64,000 bases of DNA from Euphorbia lathyris (GCF_963576675.1 NC_088916.1:26883501-26947500); one strand, 5' to 3'. Numbered from the stretch's first letter, positions 33,393 through 46,860 are shown. The notes: generated by a model not told the origin, from the sequence alone. Numbers and translations: made by a program.

Positions 33393-34925
33393 TATTGAGC
33401 GATTTCCGCAAGTGCACGGTATACGCTTGTAGTAATAAAAGATATCGATCCCACAGGGAACGCTTTTTAACAAAAACTTATTTTGAATCGGTTAAATTTA
33501 CTTTTAAGGTTTATAATATGGAAAATCGTTTAATCGGTTTTGGTTTTGAAATTGCTAGAATAAGAATTAGATTAGAGTATGAAGATGTTAGAAAATATTC
33601 TGACTTAAGAATGAATTTGCAAGACAGGAACGTTTAGTACTTTTTAGAAAAGTAAACAAATGTATTTGTTTGCATTAAGCAAAGAAAACAACTTTAAACT
33701 TTGTATGAATTATAAAGATGAAATAAATGACAGAACCTCTAATTATTAGGCTTTGAACATGACAAAACCCTTATCCGGGATAATTGCCCTTAATCAAATT
33801 AAAACTCTTCCGAGATAATAATTTGCCTAAGTGTTCAACAAAGTTTCCTTGTAAAGATTTTGAATTAAATACGTTTTAATGAAAACACCAGCATCAATCC
33901 ACTTCGGATCCTTTACCAAAGTGCTGCATAAAAATCTATCGAATAGAACAGACTTTATTAGATGAAATATAAATTGATACAAGTTTACAGAGAACATGGA
34001 GCATGGAAACATTCGACGACTTGCAAGTGAACGGGTTGTCAATCCTTTCCTTGGGTTTCGTTAGAGTTTGTCAGGCTCAGGGGCGGATCCTCTACTCAAT
34101 CTTCTCGTTGAATCTTCGTAATAGAGACTTGGTCGGTCTACTACCAAAATGAAAAGTAAATTGGAACAATGTCTAAACGCTACTGAATTTGTTATTATTG
34201 AATAAACAATGTGTGTACATCATATTGCTTTTTACAGAATCGAACTTCTAATCTCTGACTCATTTCTGAGTCAGAGTTTCTGCATAAACTCTGCACTAAT
34301 CTTCTCTTCTAACTCTCTCATTATCCTTCAACTCTCAAATCAATACTTTATTTATAGATGTTGAAGAGTCGTGATTGAAGTGTCGTGTCCGCTGTGGAGG
34401 GTCGTGTCCGCTGTGGAGGGTCGTTTCTATCCACCCGAACGAACGCGTTTCTTGAATTTTAAACATGTGTTTGTTGTGCTTGGCAGAATTTCTGCTCTTA
34501 CCGAGAATGGAAATTCTCGGTCGAGAATGGGGAGGTTATTTTTCAACCTTCAGAAGAAAGGGAGAAGCTGCTGGTTGACGCGTGTCGCGACCGAGAATTT
34601 GGGATTCTCGGTCGCGGCCCCAAAATTCTCTACCGAGAATTTGGATTCTCAACCGAGAATTGACATTTTCTTCTGTTTTTGACATCGTCTTTGTCCTCGT
34701 TTAGGTGTAATTTGATCTTCGTCGTTTTTGACTCCTTTTGTAAGGTTTTTATTCTGTTTTTGAGCTCTTTTCGTTCCTATTTGGATTTTACCAAATATTT
34801 ACGTACCTTGCAAGAAAGAAACATATTCGAAAGTAAAAGTATTCTAAACAGGTATAAATAGCACGAATTCGAAGCAAAACTGATGTAAATATTAATGATA
34901 TTTTAGGTATATTTTGGGCTTAACA
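33393..34925 (-). repeat. B' 3' LTR (minus orientation)
   Basis: Starts tattgagcg (TG mutated to TA) and ends ttaaca. It contains the hairpin at 34583-34619, two tandem 19-bp units (gtcgtgtccgctgtggagg) at 34382-34419, and on the minus strand a CTATAAATA box near 34346-34356. Confidence 0.92.
34583..34619 (-). promoter_or_regulatory. B' LTR palindrome, GAGAAT type
   Basis: TGTCGCGACCGAGAAT and ATTCTCGGTCGCGGCC pair around TTGGG, with mismatches only at the outer end. The other LTR has it at 41933-41969. Smaller GAGAAT palindromes lie on either side. In element orientation it is upstream of the TATA-like box. Confidence 0.75.
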
Positions 34926-34938
34926 AATCTCCACACTT
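34926..34938 (-). other. B' polypurine tract
   Basis: The minus strand AAGTGTGGAGATT directly precedes the 3' LTR, as in A'. Confidence 0.75.
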
Positions 34939-36369
34939 AATCTTTTGCTAGTCCCGAGCAAAATTTTACTGATTTTATTCTTTAACTAATCTCTTTATGA
35001 AAATAAAACATATATCTTTGTATTACCTTTTGAATTAGTTAAGCCGAAAAAGACTAACTTCGCATGGCAGATTTATACGCAAAATATCAAACTAACTTAA
35101 TATAAATACGATATATCATTCGTCTTGTATCTTTATTTTAAAACTGAAGTATTCGGGACGATATAAGCACGCATGTTATTGAATCTTTCGTTTCAAGGCA
35201 TTTCAAAGCACAAAATTTCCTTTCCCAAACCTAAACTAATATATGAGATATATTAAATGAGTAAGTACTTGGGTTAATCTTATTTGCTTAGTTACGCCCG
35301 AGATAAGGGTGGTCTTGATCGTAACTTATACGTATGTTATTGCTTAGTGTTTGCTTAAGAGGTACCGACCATGCCATGGGTGGACGCAATCGTTACTTTA
35401 AACTTAAACACACTTTATTTTGTTTAAACGTTCCTTCCATACCTCGATTGTGATAAGGGTGGTTGCAACCGTGGCCAAAAGTAAACGGTACTTAATTTTC
35501 TTCCCTTTCATACCTCGATTGTGATAAGGTTGGTCTCAATCGTGGTCAAAAGTTAAGAATTCAACTAATTGATTGATTAATTTGAATTTTGTAAAATTGT
35601 AACTTTGGAAAAAGAAAGATAGCACATTCATCCTATATTGACTTAAAATTCAACATGTATTATGGCTAAAGTTTCCTTAAAAACTTCAATTGGTGTTAAT
35701 GTAAGATGAAATCAAACCGAGCTAAAATTGTTAGTTCAATTTAATGCCTATAAACCTAATTGAAAATTTAAAATAAGATTTATTGTATCATGAATTGCAT
35801 GATATAAAATAGAGATTAAAAATAAAGAATTTTATTTAATTAAAATACATTTACTCGAGACAATTTTACTTAAAATCGTATCGGAGATTTGTGAAAAATT
35901 TGAAAAATATTACCCGTATAGAAATATTATTTCTAACAATAATGATAACCTAAGAATAATCATAAGTTAAAATATTTTAAACATATAAAAATGTAAAGTT
36001 TATGTTAAATAAATTGTGTTGCAATATATGTTGCATTTGCATAAAATAAGTGTTGCATTTATAAATGTTGCTTAAAAAGTATTCGTTGCATTTATTCGTA
36101 CTAAAAATAAAATGATATATGCAATATCTCCTCCCACACTTAAATTGGACCATGTCCTCATTGGTGCAAAAATTGATAAAACACGAAAAATTGTACGAAA
36201 TAAAGCATACGAAAAGAAATTAGATAAATATGAAATGGATTTTATCCAACATAAATAGAATTTGAAATTGTACCAAATTGTAAGAAAAATAAAATTATGG
36301 GACCAAACTGTAATGAAAAACAACAAGTCAAGATAAACGAGTTGAGAAAAGATAAGATAAAACCTATTC
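34939..36369 (-). other. B' non-coding 3' region
   Basis: AT-rich sequence with repeated statements of the form cctcgattgtgataaggntgg near 35390-35550. The stretch at 36100-36170 matches B at about 63290-63350 in reverse (cctcccacactt, ggaccatgtcctcattgg). No ORF with a recognisable domain. Confidence 0.6.
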
Positions 36370-37242
36370 TTGTGAAGGGAACCCGGTGGAGATGGTGCGG
36401 TCATTACGGCGTGACGACGGAAAAATGATAATAACTGGCGTCATGTTGACGTGTGATCTCTCCTCAAAGTATGGATATGTGCATCCACCGCGTTTAATCG
36501 TGAACTCATCTCTGGATTATTCTCCATAATAGCATCTAACCGTAAATTCATTCACCGGTTGCGTGTATGTACTTGGTTCAAAAGTCCACCAAAATGTGTG
36601 TGCTCATTATCATCCTCTTTAATACCATTACCATGTGAACTTGAAATACCAACATTGAATTTGCAAAACTAGCCAACAGTGGCTAACCATTATGGATGTG
36701 TAAAATTGCGGCATAAGCCAACATCGGATAATAAGTAGGAGTAAGCGATTGAAAACTACTCCATAATACTCGTAGCATCCAAAACAATACCCGTAATCAA
36801 AGTACCCATAGTAACGTGCTTATTGGTTGAAATGAAAGCATGGACTTAATTGTCAAAAAGTAATCCAATTTAAGCTTCCACGAAAACCAACGATCTTTAA
36901 TGAGCGTGCTAGTAGCATTCTTGGGATTAAATCCATCCAAGCTAGGCAAATTATGTCCAAACCGGATTGCTTTGAAAATTGATGGCCTAACAATAAACTA
37001 TTTTATATGATATCCAAACTAAATACGCATCTCGACATCCCCAACTTCATAAAATTAACCGAAATCCCTAAATGTAATCCTCACATTCCTCTTAGAATAG
37101 GAAAGAGTAACCAATACAATAACGTCTATTTCACTATGCACTATGTCCAGAATAGTGCTTGTACCACTACCCGTCTCCATCTGAAATAATGTTGAATGGA
37201 GGTAGAGGAAACCTGATGAGTAACCTTCTTATGTTTAGCCAT
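36370..37242 (-). pseudogene. Relic of the second accessory ORF in B'
   Basis: On the minus strand an ATG at 37240-37242 begins MAKHKKVTHQ and soon meets stops. Near 36370-36404 the sequence encodes TAPSPPGS and then matches the end of the B accessory ORF (TTPSPPSSP) and its following bases. A TATA-like TATATA lies at 37298-37309, about 60 bases before the ATG. The body has decayed or been rearranged and no domain can be read. It marks B' as a deletion derivative of a B-like element. Confidence 0.5.
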
Positions 37243-37499
37243 GGTGTGGAAAAAGGGTTAGGATACGAAGGTGGTGTAAGGTTTGTGTAAGGATTAGGTA
37301 TATATAGGTATGAATATAGGTGTTTAGGAGTTTATTGTAGGAATAGAAAAAGGTTGGAAAATTGGATAAATTTGTGCCTATACCCGTCCTACAGGGCGCG
37401 TGTCGCGAATAAAAACTCCGTTTTGATAAAATTCAGGGGCAAATATGTCCTATAAATGAAAACATGTATACCTGAAACTTAAAAACACAAAATAAAACA

Positions 37500-39240
37500 T
37501 TAAATGCAAGGAAAACCAAAGGTTTAGCCTTGATAAATACTGAATTGACGAATCAATTAATGACCGAACTGAATTAAATGAATCATAAATGATCATTAAC
37601 ACTGTTAGTGAATTGAACTTAAACATGAATGTGCATTAATTCACATAAGTTTAAATGAAGAAGCAGTGAATGGAAATTAATCTTCTAAGAGATAATGAAC
37701 GTAAGTTCATGTAGGTTTTTAGTCATGCTTAAAACTTAATCATGAAACTTATTCAAATTAAATCAGCATTCAAATAAAGAAACATTTAACCTTAAACATT
37801 AACCTTATTCTAATTGATACATATTCATATGAAAAATTTATAGGCTTTATTTTGATAAGTTCATACTGATATATGCAATAATCAACACGATATAAGTTCA
37901 TAATTTCATAATTAAAATTAAACTCAATGATTGCATGAAAATGAAAATTTAGTATTATGTTCAATAGTTAATAATGATTATAACTTATTAGCATTGAAGA
38001 TATATATGAACAGATTCATTTGCAAATAGTTTATAAATTTTAACAGACATCAACCAGAACAGAAGATTAAAGTATGAAATGAATTTGAATTCTTATTGCA
38101 TAACACATATTTGTATGAATGAAAATTAACATATGTACAAGAAAAATTAAAAATGATCCTATATACAAAAACAAACAAATGAATAATTAAACAAATCAAA
38201 TTATTAATCACTTATTCACAAATGAACAAGAACATAAATGAACAAGGAACGTTTAGGCAAATCTGAATGCTTCAGATTAATGGAATGATAGACAGATTCA
38301 TGTTAACATCATATACACATTTATGGTGAAGGTTATATTGTTCCATATGAACATATATATAGATTCATTCTAATAACTTGCACAGATAACATTTACTAAT
38401 AAAAAATAAACAAAGAATCAAACTTGATATGCTATCAAAATTTAAAAACATATGTACAGAACAAAACTTAGAATTATCATATAAAATGTATGTTCATGAA
38501 CTTGTTTTAATGGTTATTAATGATTATACTGTTTTAGTATGTAATATATATGAAAAGTCAGATGTTTAGAAACATTTCTGAAATGAATACAGAGTCATTA
38601 AAAATAATTACAGATTCATGTTAAAAGTTAAACTATTTCATGTAAACTTAGATTCAGATGTATTCGTATAACTTGTATGGTTAACGTATGTTTAAGCAAA
38701 AAGAATCAAAGAATTAAACTTGATAGTGTTATTAAAATTAGAAGACATATATACAAGTTACAGAAAGAACAGACACAAAACAAACCTATATACAAACTAT
38801 ATACAACAAATAATTTTATTATATCTTCATTCTTCATTATATGTGTAAATGGGAAATGGTCCACTGTAGCATTCTGATATATCAGGACGCTTGCTGCGTG
38901 CAGCAGTAATCTTCATGGAAGATTTATGCTTGGAAATCATTGTTTTTAAAGGAAGAAAAAGTTTCTATAACTTTTTGAAAGGTTGAATAATTGGAGAAAA
39001 ATATCAGATTTTGTCTGAAAGAGATGAAAAGTATAGAAATCTGATCTTCTCTAATTATTTATAATGATGTTAGGAAGAATTAATATTTCTGTTTGTGGTT
39101 TTGAAAAGAAGAAAAAGTTTCTGTAACTTTGTTTTTTTAAATGTGTGATAACTGAGAAGAAATCAGATTTTGTCAGATAGAGATGAATAGAAAATGTAAG
39201 TAACAAAAATCTGATCTTTTCCAATTATTTATAATCAACC
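37500..39240 (-). repeat. AT-rich degenerate tandem repeats in B'
   Basis: Two units of about 145 bp (38945-39070 and 39097-39240) share aagaaaaagtttct, atcagattttgtc and aattatttataat. Further upstream, longer units recur around 38401-38465 and 38697-38760 (aaagaat-aaacttgatag, atatacaa). No coding potential. Confidence 0.55.
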
Positions 39241-39382
39241 CAGGACAAATCAAGGTGTATGTTGGGATTAAAAAGGTGTAAATTCACACCATTTGAACAT
39301 GAAGAATCTTAATTTTTCAAAATATTCAGCAATGGTGCATGAACTGAAGAAGAAAGAAGAGATACAGGTCTGATACAGCCCG

Positions 39383-39605
39383 TGTCGCGACCGTGAATGA
39401 CGATTCTCGGTCGCGAATTTTGTTTTTTTTTTCAATCTCGCTGAAGTTACCGAGAATTTCGATTCTCAGTAAGTTCAGAAATTTTTTTTCTCTTCCTTTC
39501 CTTGGAAATCCTGAATTCTCTACTGAGAATTCATATTCTCAGTAAGTTCAGAAATTTTCAAGGCAGAGAAAGTAAGATTCTCAACTGAGAATTCACATTC
39601 TCAGT
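39383..39605 (-). promoter_or_regulatory. Cluster of GAGAAT palindromes in B' interior
   Basis: Four palindromes: 39383-39418 (TGTCGCGACCG arm as in the LTR), 39450-39469, 39522-39543 and 39584-39605. The last two have perfect 9-bp stems, ACTGAGAAT with ATTCTCAGT. They use the GAGAAT/ATTCTC stem of the B' LTR, not the GAGATT/AATCTC stem of B. Confidence 0.75.
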
Positions 39606-40718
39606 AAGTTCAGAAATAAATTTTTTTTTTGCAAAACATTTAGAAACATGACTTTAAAGAATTTTTTTTTGGATAAAACTTGTTTATACACAAATTAAAT
39701 TGAAAAAATAAAACAAAAATAAATTATACTAAAAACAAATAAACATAAAAATTATGAACAAGAGATAAGAAGTACGAAAATCTAAATGTAAAAACTAAGA
39801 GAATTAATTTTCAAAGAACTTGTTCGCAAATTCAATTGCTTGAATTGGAGCTCATTCTTATTCAAAATATTTTTATCAACTAAATATGGAATTGTCCATT
39901 TTAACTTACCTGGAAATAATTTCAAGTGGGAATAAAAAAGTAGAACTATACCCCCAACTTTAAATTATTATTGTATATATTTTTTTCTTTATTTTTTAAC
40001 ATTTTTTAAGCGCTTTCTTTTTTTTAGCGTTTTCTCAATTTAAGGATCTAGTGATTTCGGTTAAATGCCCGAACTTCTAATTTAGGCCTCGAACAAAAAA
40101 AACTACGCACATGAACCGAAACTTTGAAAACTATATTAAAAGTATACAACTCCTTCCTGGCGGATAAGGTAATTTCATCCTCCTTCTGATATATCTTTCT
40201 TTGATTAGCTATTTCATAGAGAGATAAATGTAGGTGTTTGTAAGGAAATGATAAAAAAGGGAAATTATTTGGGTTTAGTGTAGGAATTGATATCTTCTTA
40301 ACAAAGAGATATGATGTTTTGGTGAAGGACTAAGTGTATAGAAAAGAGGTAAAGGTGTTTGGGAAGATTTTTTTTTCTGGGAAAAATTATCTGTCTTGTT
40401 CCTGATACTGCAGTTGCGGAACCCGATATGCAATTTTCTTGAAAAATTTCCATTCCCTTCTGATGTATCTGCATGCTGGATTTCTTTCCTGTAGACTTCT
40501 TCTGTGAATTTGTATTGATGATCAAATCTCCAGTTTATCTTTGAAAAAAACTTTGATTTTTTATCTGCAAACATCTGATTGCAAATGTTAAATAACAACG
40601 AGGATTTAGTCCTAGTGACCATCCTCAATAAATAATAAAAACTATAAAATAAATATATTATAAACCAAGGTTCGAAATAAAACACGAAAAACATAAATTT
40701 TTGTTAAAGATTTGGCAT

Positions 40719-40736
40719 TCCCCGGCAACGGCGCCA
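40719..40736 (-). other. B' PBS, tRNA-Asp
   Basis: The minus strand TGGCGCCGTTGCCGGGGA is an exact tRNA-Asp complement, six bases from the 5' LTR. Confidence 0.9.
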
Positions 40737-40742
40737 AAAACT

Positions 40743-42276
40743 TGTTGAACGATTTTCGCAAGTGCACGGTATACGCTTGTAGTAATAAAAGATATCGATC
40801 CCACAGGGAACGCTTTTTAACAAAAACTTATTTTGAATCGGTTAAATTTACTTTTAAGGTTTATAATATGGAAAATCGTTTAATCGGTTTTGGTTTTGAA
40901 ATTGCTAGAATAAGAATTAGATTAGAGTATGGAGATGTTAGAAAATATTCTGACTTAAGAATGAATTTGCAAGACAGGAACGTTTAGTACTTTTTAGAAA
41001 AGTAAACAAATGTATTTGTTTGCATTAAGCAAAGAAAACAACTTTAAACTTTGTATGAATTATAAAGATGAAATAAATGATGGAACCTCTAATTATTAGG
41101 ATTTGAACATGACAAAACCCTTATCCGGGATAATTGCCCTTAATCAAATTAAAACTCTTCCGAGATAATAATTTGCCTAAGTGTTCAACAAAGTTTCCTT
41201 GTAAATATTTTGAATTAAATACGTTTTAATGAAAACACCAGCATTAATCCACTTCGGATCCTTTACCAAAGTGCTGCATAAAAATCTATCGAATAGAACG
41301 AACTTTATTAGATGAAATATAAATTGATACAAGTTTACAGAGAACATGGAGCATGGAAACATTCGACGACTTGCAAGTGAACGGGTTGTCAATCCTTTCC
41401 TTGGGTTTCGTTAGAGTTTGTCAGGCTCAGGGGCGGATCCTCTACTCAATCTTCTCGTTGAATCTTCGTAATAGCGACTTGGTCGGTCTACTACCAAAAT
41501 GAAAACTAAATTGGAACAATGTCTAAACGCTACTGAATTTGTTATTATTGAATAAACAATGTGTGTACACCATATTGCTTTTTACAGAATCGAACTTCTA
41601 ATCTCTGACTCATTTCTGAGTCAGAGTTTCTGCATAAACTCTGCACTAATATTCTCTTCTAACTCTCTCATTATCCTTCAACTCTCAAATCAATACTTTA
41701 TTTATAGATGTTGAAGAGTCGTGATTGAAGTGTCGTGTCCGCTGTGGAGGGTCGTGTCCGCTGTGGAGGGTCGTTTCTATCCACCCGAACGAACGCGTTT
41801 CTTGAATTTTAAACATGTGTTTGTTGTGCTTGGCAGAATTTCTGTTCTTACCGAGAATGGAAATTCTCGGCCGAGAATGGGGAGGTTATTTTTCAGCCTT
41901 CAGACGAAAGGGAGAAGCTGCTGGTTGACGCTTGTCGCGACCGAGAATTTGGGATTCTCGGTCGCGGCCCCAAAATTCTCTACCGAGAATTTGGATTCTC
42001 AACCGAGAATTGACATTTTCTTCTGTTTCTGACTTCGTCTTTGTCCTTGTTTAGGTGTAATTTGATCTTCGTCGTTTTTGACTCCTTTTGTAAGGTTTTT
42101 ATTCTGTTTTTGAGCTCTTTTCGTTCCTATTTGGATTTTTACCAAATATTTACGTACCTTGCAAGAAAGAAACATATTCGAAAGTAAAAGTATTCTAAAC
42201 AGGTATAAATAGCACGAATTCGAAGCAAAACTGATGTAAATATTAATGATATTTTAGGTATATTTTGGGCTTAACA
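40743..42276 (-). repeat. B' 5' LTR (minus orientation)
   Basis: Starts tgttgaacg and ends ttaaca, 1,534 bp. It pairs with 33393-34925. The target duplication aatac follows at 42277-42281. Confidence 0.92.
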
Positions 42277-42281
42277 AATAC

Positions 42282-43156
42282 CCAAAATTCAGACAGTGAA
42301 ACTGTATTTATTTCAATATAAAACATACCAGATGTTGAAGCACCGCCATTTCCCTTCTTGAGGGAGGCTAGGTACTCCTTGCAGTTCCTCTTCCAATGCC
42401 CGTCTTTACCACAGAAGTGGCACTCTCCTTTGAGCTTCTTCACTTCCTTTCCCTTAGCTTTGTAGGGCACGGCTTTCTTACCTTTCTTGGGATAATTAGG
42501 ACTGGGATAGCTCCCTTTCCTTTTCTTTGATCCCTCAATGACAAGAGCCGGTATGGCTTTGTCTTCTTCATATTGGGCTCAACTGACTTGAGCATATTTG
42601 CAAGCTCTTCAAGAGAGGTTTGCAAGTCATTCATCTGATAGTTCATAATGAACTGTGAATAACTTTATGGGAGGGATTGAAGAATTAAGTCTATACTTAA
42701 TTCGTTATCCATCGCAAATCCAATACTAGAAAGTTTGGTAATGTAGCAAATCATCTTGACACAATGTGTCATGACAGATGTGCCCTCTTGCATCCTACTA
42801 CGATATAGCAACTTGGATATCTCGTAGCGTTCGCACCTGGTTTGTTTCCCAAACAATTCCTTTAGGTGCATGATGATGGAATAGGCATCCATTTCCTCAT
42901 ATTGCCTTTATAATTCCGGTGTCATCGATGCAAGTATGATGCATCCGGCATGATCATCATCAGCCTTATGCTTCTGGTAAGCATCAATTTCCTCAATGGG
43001 AGCATCATCAGCAGGGAGAGGGGGTATCGATGTATCAAGTACATACCCTATTTTATCGAACTTCAAAACAATTTTGAGGTTACGAAACCAGTCGGTGAAG
43101 TTTGAACCATTCAATTTGTTATCCGTAAGAATGTTTTGCAGATTGGTTTTAGTCAT
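42282..43156 (-). pseudogene. gag: Angela-like gag and start of protease
   Basis: ATG at 43154-43156 starts MTKTNLQNIL, then KLNGSNFTDWFRNLKIVL, a Ty1/copia gag N-terminus. One CCHC knuckle (CHFCGKDGHWKRNC) lies near 42400. Stops occur near 42908 and 42662 and a frame change near 42470. The frame then runs SLSEFWV into the protease and is cut by B' at 42276. Confidence 0.83.
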
Positions 43157-44762
43157 GATTATAAGAGTGAGTTTAATTAAACCTGAGAGTGAGAAAGAGT
43201 AAACGTATGTCATTCATTTGCTTAAAGTACATCAATCTAAAATTATAGGCCTTTTAGTTTATTTTAGATTGCTCCCACTATTTTGCCAAATTAATAGCCC
43301 TCCATATTAATTCGAAGAATTTCACAAATCCTTTAGTGAGCTAGGATCCTAACTCATGAGATTTCGCCTTGAGTTTACTCAACAAGCTAGTCTCATTCAT
43401 TAGGTAGATTCATGTAATCAATCACATCTTTAATGTGATTCCTAGGTTATTGGGTTACTAACCACATTAGTAACTAATATGATATTCATATTAATCCCAA
43501 CCGTCTTGCCCATTAGTTTATGACAACATGAGTTTACTCATCCAATTATCATAATCTAATTTAAGTATTACCCCATATTCATGAAAAATGATTTTCGATA
43601 ATTCAGGTGTTACCGAAAGGACCCCGAGCTTGAGTTTACTCAACAACCCAAAGGCCCTCAGCACTGCCGGCTGAATTATAATATTAGGGAGGGGCAACCG
43701 ATTTTAATAACTTGTTTATTTACTTAACTTTTTAATGAGGGATTTTATTTTAGGTCTCATAATCTAACTTAGTCTTGATTTGCTTTAGCATACATCAGAC
43801 ACATACATTCACATACATTGGCGTTATGGACATATCATCTAAATTATTCCGTCGAGCCAGAGACGGAATAAAAGGGCAAACCTAAGGAAATACTAACTAT
43901 TACATATTTCTCTTTAGGTCCTCCGTCTTCTCAATGGCGCTTTGAAATTACATATTAATTTCTATACTACTAAAGAAAACTTCAATTGAATTGAAAGAAA
44001 TCAGATGAGAGGAGAAATTACAATAGATAGTAGAAAGGCAGGACTCGCAGGTTCTATTTCAAAAATACCAAAAGACTAAAAAGGGTCCAAATATGTCCAT
44101 AACTCCAAACATGCATCGACTCAATTAAATAAATTTAATTGGTTGATTACATAACTATCTTATGTAATATTTATGTTAATCACATTAACATATCAAATTA
44201 ACTTTCATCCAATTTTACTTCTAATAGTTTCGTATCTTTTATATTAATCTTTAGATTAATATAACTATACAAAACTTTAATTATGCACGTCCCAATTATT
44301 TTGATTTTAATTCATTTAACATTTTGATTTACAAATTGGTAAAACAAATTTTTAAACGAATTTTTCATTCGATAATCAAAACAGAAAACTATCAATTTCT
44401 AAAACATATATATTTAAATATAAAAACGATTTTAAATATATATATATCAGTTCTAAAACAGTTTTAAAACGATTTTCAGAAAATAGGAAAAACTACTATA
44501 GATTTCCGTTTTATCTTTAGAATTAATAAAACTGATTTTATCAATCTAACTATAAAACTAATAGATTTCGTTATAATGATTATCAACCAAAATAATTAGG
44601 AACATACGCATAATCTCTTTTAATTAACAATTAATTAAAACTTATTTATCTTTAGAATCAATTAATCAAAACAAGTTATTAATTAATCCTAACTATAAAT
44701 ATTTATTCAATCCTATTGAAAAACTTCTAAATTTTCATATATGAAATAATGGATTTAACGAT
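43157..44762 (-). other. Angela-like leader region
   Basis: About 1.6 kb between the PBS and gag, AT-rich, with several tgagtttactcaacaa phrases (near 43371, 43630). No ORF with a domain; it looks like a long 5' untranslated leader. Confidence 0.6.
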
Positions 44763-44775
44763 GGCTCTGATACCA
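44763..44775 (-). other. Angela-like PBS, initiator tRNA-Met
   Basis: The minus strand TGGTATCAGAGCC lies next to the 5' LTR. Confidence 0.9.
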
Positions 44776-44776
44776 A

Positions 44777-46860
44777 TGTTGGAAATTAGGCTAAGGTATA
44801 GCAGCGGAAATATAAATTTTTTAACCTATTTCCATTTAACCACAAGATCCGTTAACCGTTATTTCATATAAAGAAGGATAAGAAGAAATACATTTTTATA
44901 AGTTCTATCTACCGTCGCAAACGAAGTGCCCACAACTTCAAAAGAGATAGAAACTGTCTACCAATCTTCCCCTATCCGAAACAGACCTTCCAGACGTCCA
45001 AACGACAATCCCTTCGGTGGAAACGTGGAAGAATATGTCTAGAAGCTCCTGTCCAACATTCGTGACGATCCGACGGTTCAATCTTCGGAAATCCGCGAAA
45101 TCGTGAACTGACCTGATGTAGGAGTAGTAAAACGAATTTCTCCCTTTTGTTTGTTTTTCTTCTTCGAGTTCCCAAACACGAAATAAAACACGGGAAGATT
45201 AATTTAGTATCAACCATTGAATAGCAACCAAAGTAGATTGCCTCTAACTAATCAACACAAGATCAAGGATAAAAGAAATAGATGAAAATCAATTGATCAA
45301 ACGAAGCCGTAGAGAAATCTCGTCCTCGAACTAGGGGTGTCGAATTTTCTCTCTCTTAGACTAGGTGAATTTCGAAAATCACAAGTAGGGTATGGCTTAC
45401 TTGGGTTTCGAAAATCTCAAGGAAGGGGTATTTATAATCTCTTGTATCTAATCCCTAGTTAGATAGAATTAGGTTACTGAATAGGAATTCCATTCGGAAT
45501 AGAATTCCTAATTATTATCTCACTATATATCTAATATATTAAGGATAATAATAATAACCTCATTGGATAATAATAGGAGTATATTAATCTAATTAAAACT
45601 CCTAACTTAATTATCTCTTAATTAATTTAATTCATATTCCTAATCTAATTAGGATTAACAAAATCAAATTAATTATTCATGTATGTCACTACATGAATTT
45701 CGACCCCCTTATGTCCATGGGCCTTATTGGGCTCAATTGGGCTTCTATCAATTAATTAACATCTATCTCTCTTTTAGGTTCCAAGTCTTATGTATGATCC
45801 ATTAGGTTCTTATTGCTTCTAGCCGTATGCAACGTTATTAAATTAATTTTTAAAGAATTATATTTAATCTTTGCATAACGGAATGATGTACAGAGTATGT
45901 GATTAGCAAGTCCGTAATCATTCCCCCAGAGCTATAAGAAGACAGGTTGATTCTGTCGTTAACCTTTCCGTATTAGTTACAGTATAATTCGATCCTTTAT
46001 CAACTACATCCTTGAACTGAATCTTATGACTATGGGTGATGTCAAGTCACATATAGCGAGACGCTCGTTTTACTTGTACAAGCCGAGTCAACTCAAAAAG
46101 ATAGGTTAAGTGAAATCTGTATTTCTTACTCTTAAGCTATCACCTTGCAAGGATTTAGAGTCGAGTCTTCCACAAGCGATCCATGGATGTATCTCCCATT
46201 TATCGGGAGTGATAAATGCTCAATCCAATATATAACGACTCCGCAATTACTTCCTGTGATACCCAACGTCTACTGTTCACACCCTAGAGTCATCTCTGTT
46301 AAGGATCGTGTTACACCAGAGTCAAAGCATCACATTCCGTAATCCAGAATACCAATTAATATTCCTTTGAGTCTGAGGATTAGTTATACCTATTAATACC
46401 AATGAGATGAACAGGTGACAAGGATGAATCTACCCATCCTGTTATCTCAAATCGGATCCCCAATCCTAATGAACAACGTTTCATCAGATCTATGTAACTG
46501 TCCAGATATCTGTATAGATGAAGCTTGTGAGATCAGCTTTCTATCGGACAGAAGACATTGTTACATACAAGTCTCAACAGTGATATGTCAATCCCAAACA
46601 TATCACTTGACTTGGGGTGGTTTTAAGTTTATCAGTTTACTATAAAGTTTTGTCTCACTTCATGCTTGTATGAACACTTTATAATCACTTTAAATAAACT
46701 TACGGATTTCCTTTTATTAGACTTTATTTAGTGCTTAAAAGGGATTGCCTTTATATAGTTATAAAACATATATCTCATTAAACAAATGATATAAAGAACA
46801 ATTCATTTACATTAAGTTTGTATCCTAGAACAATTGTCTATAGGACACTAAACCCCAACA
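44777..46860 (-). repeat. Angela-like 5' LTR (minus orientation)
   Basis: It runs tgttggaaattagg to ccccaaca, 2,084 bp, against 2,073 bp for the other copy. The duplication gagct follows. Confidence 0.93.

Larger units (their letters stand above)
33393..42276 (-). mobile_element. B': large non-autonomous Athila-like element
   Basis: LTRs are 33393-34925 and 40743-42276 (1,533 and 1,534 bp), with TSD aatac at 33388-33392 and 42277-42281. It has a tRNA-Asp PBS and polypurine tract. The 5.8-kb interior has no gag, RT or integrase. It does keep parts of the accessory-ORF region of B (52618 on) and the B 3' region (cctcccacactt block at 36129-36140). LTRs differ by about 1-2% by eye. It is the innermost element and is presumably moved by proteins of B-type elements. 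Confidence 0.9.
28329..46860 (-). mobile_element. Angela/Tork-like Ty1/copia element
   Basis: Minus-strand element with LTRs 28329-30401 and 44777-46860 and TSD gagct at 28324-28328 and 46861-46865. Gag has one zinc knuckle; pol has protease, integrase, RT and RNase H in copia order. Two-kilobase LTRs and the pol sequence resemble the Angela/Tork group, assigned from memory of the family. It is interrupted in the protease by B' (33393-42276). LTRs differ by about 2-3% over 460 bp by eye. Nonsense codons and a frameshift in RT make it inactive. Confidence 0.92.

Noticed and set aside
40275..40694. 139-codon minus-strand frame after the B' PBS
   Set aside because: It lies in the leader and resembles the B leader (from 54180) only as Phe/Tyr/Ile-rich translation of T-rich DNA; it is not a gag.
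40719..40736. tRNA-Asp gene fragment
   Set aside because: Only the 18 bases complementary to the tRNA 3' end are present, next to an LTR; it is a primer binding site.
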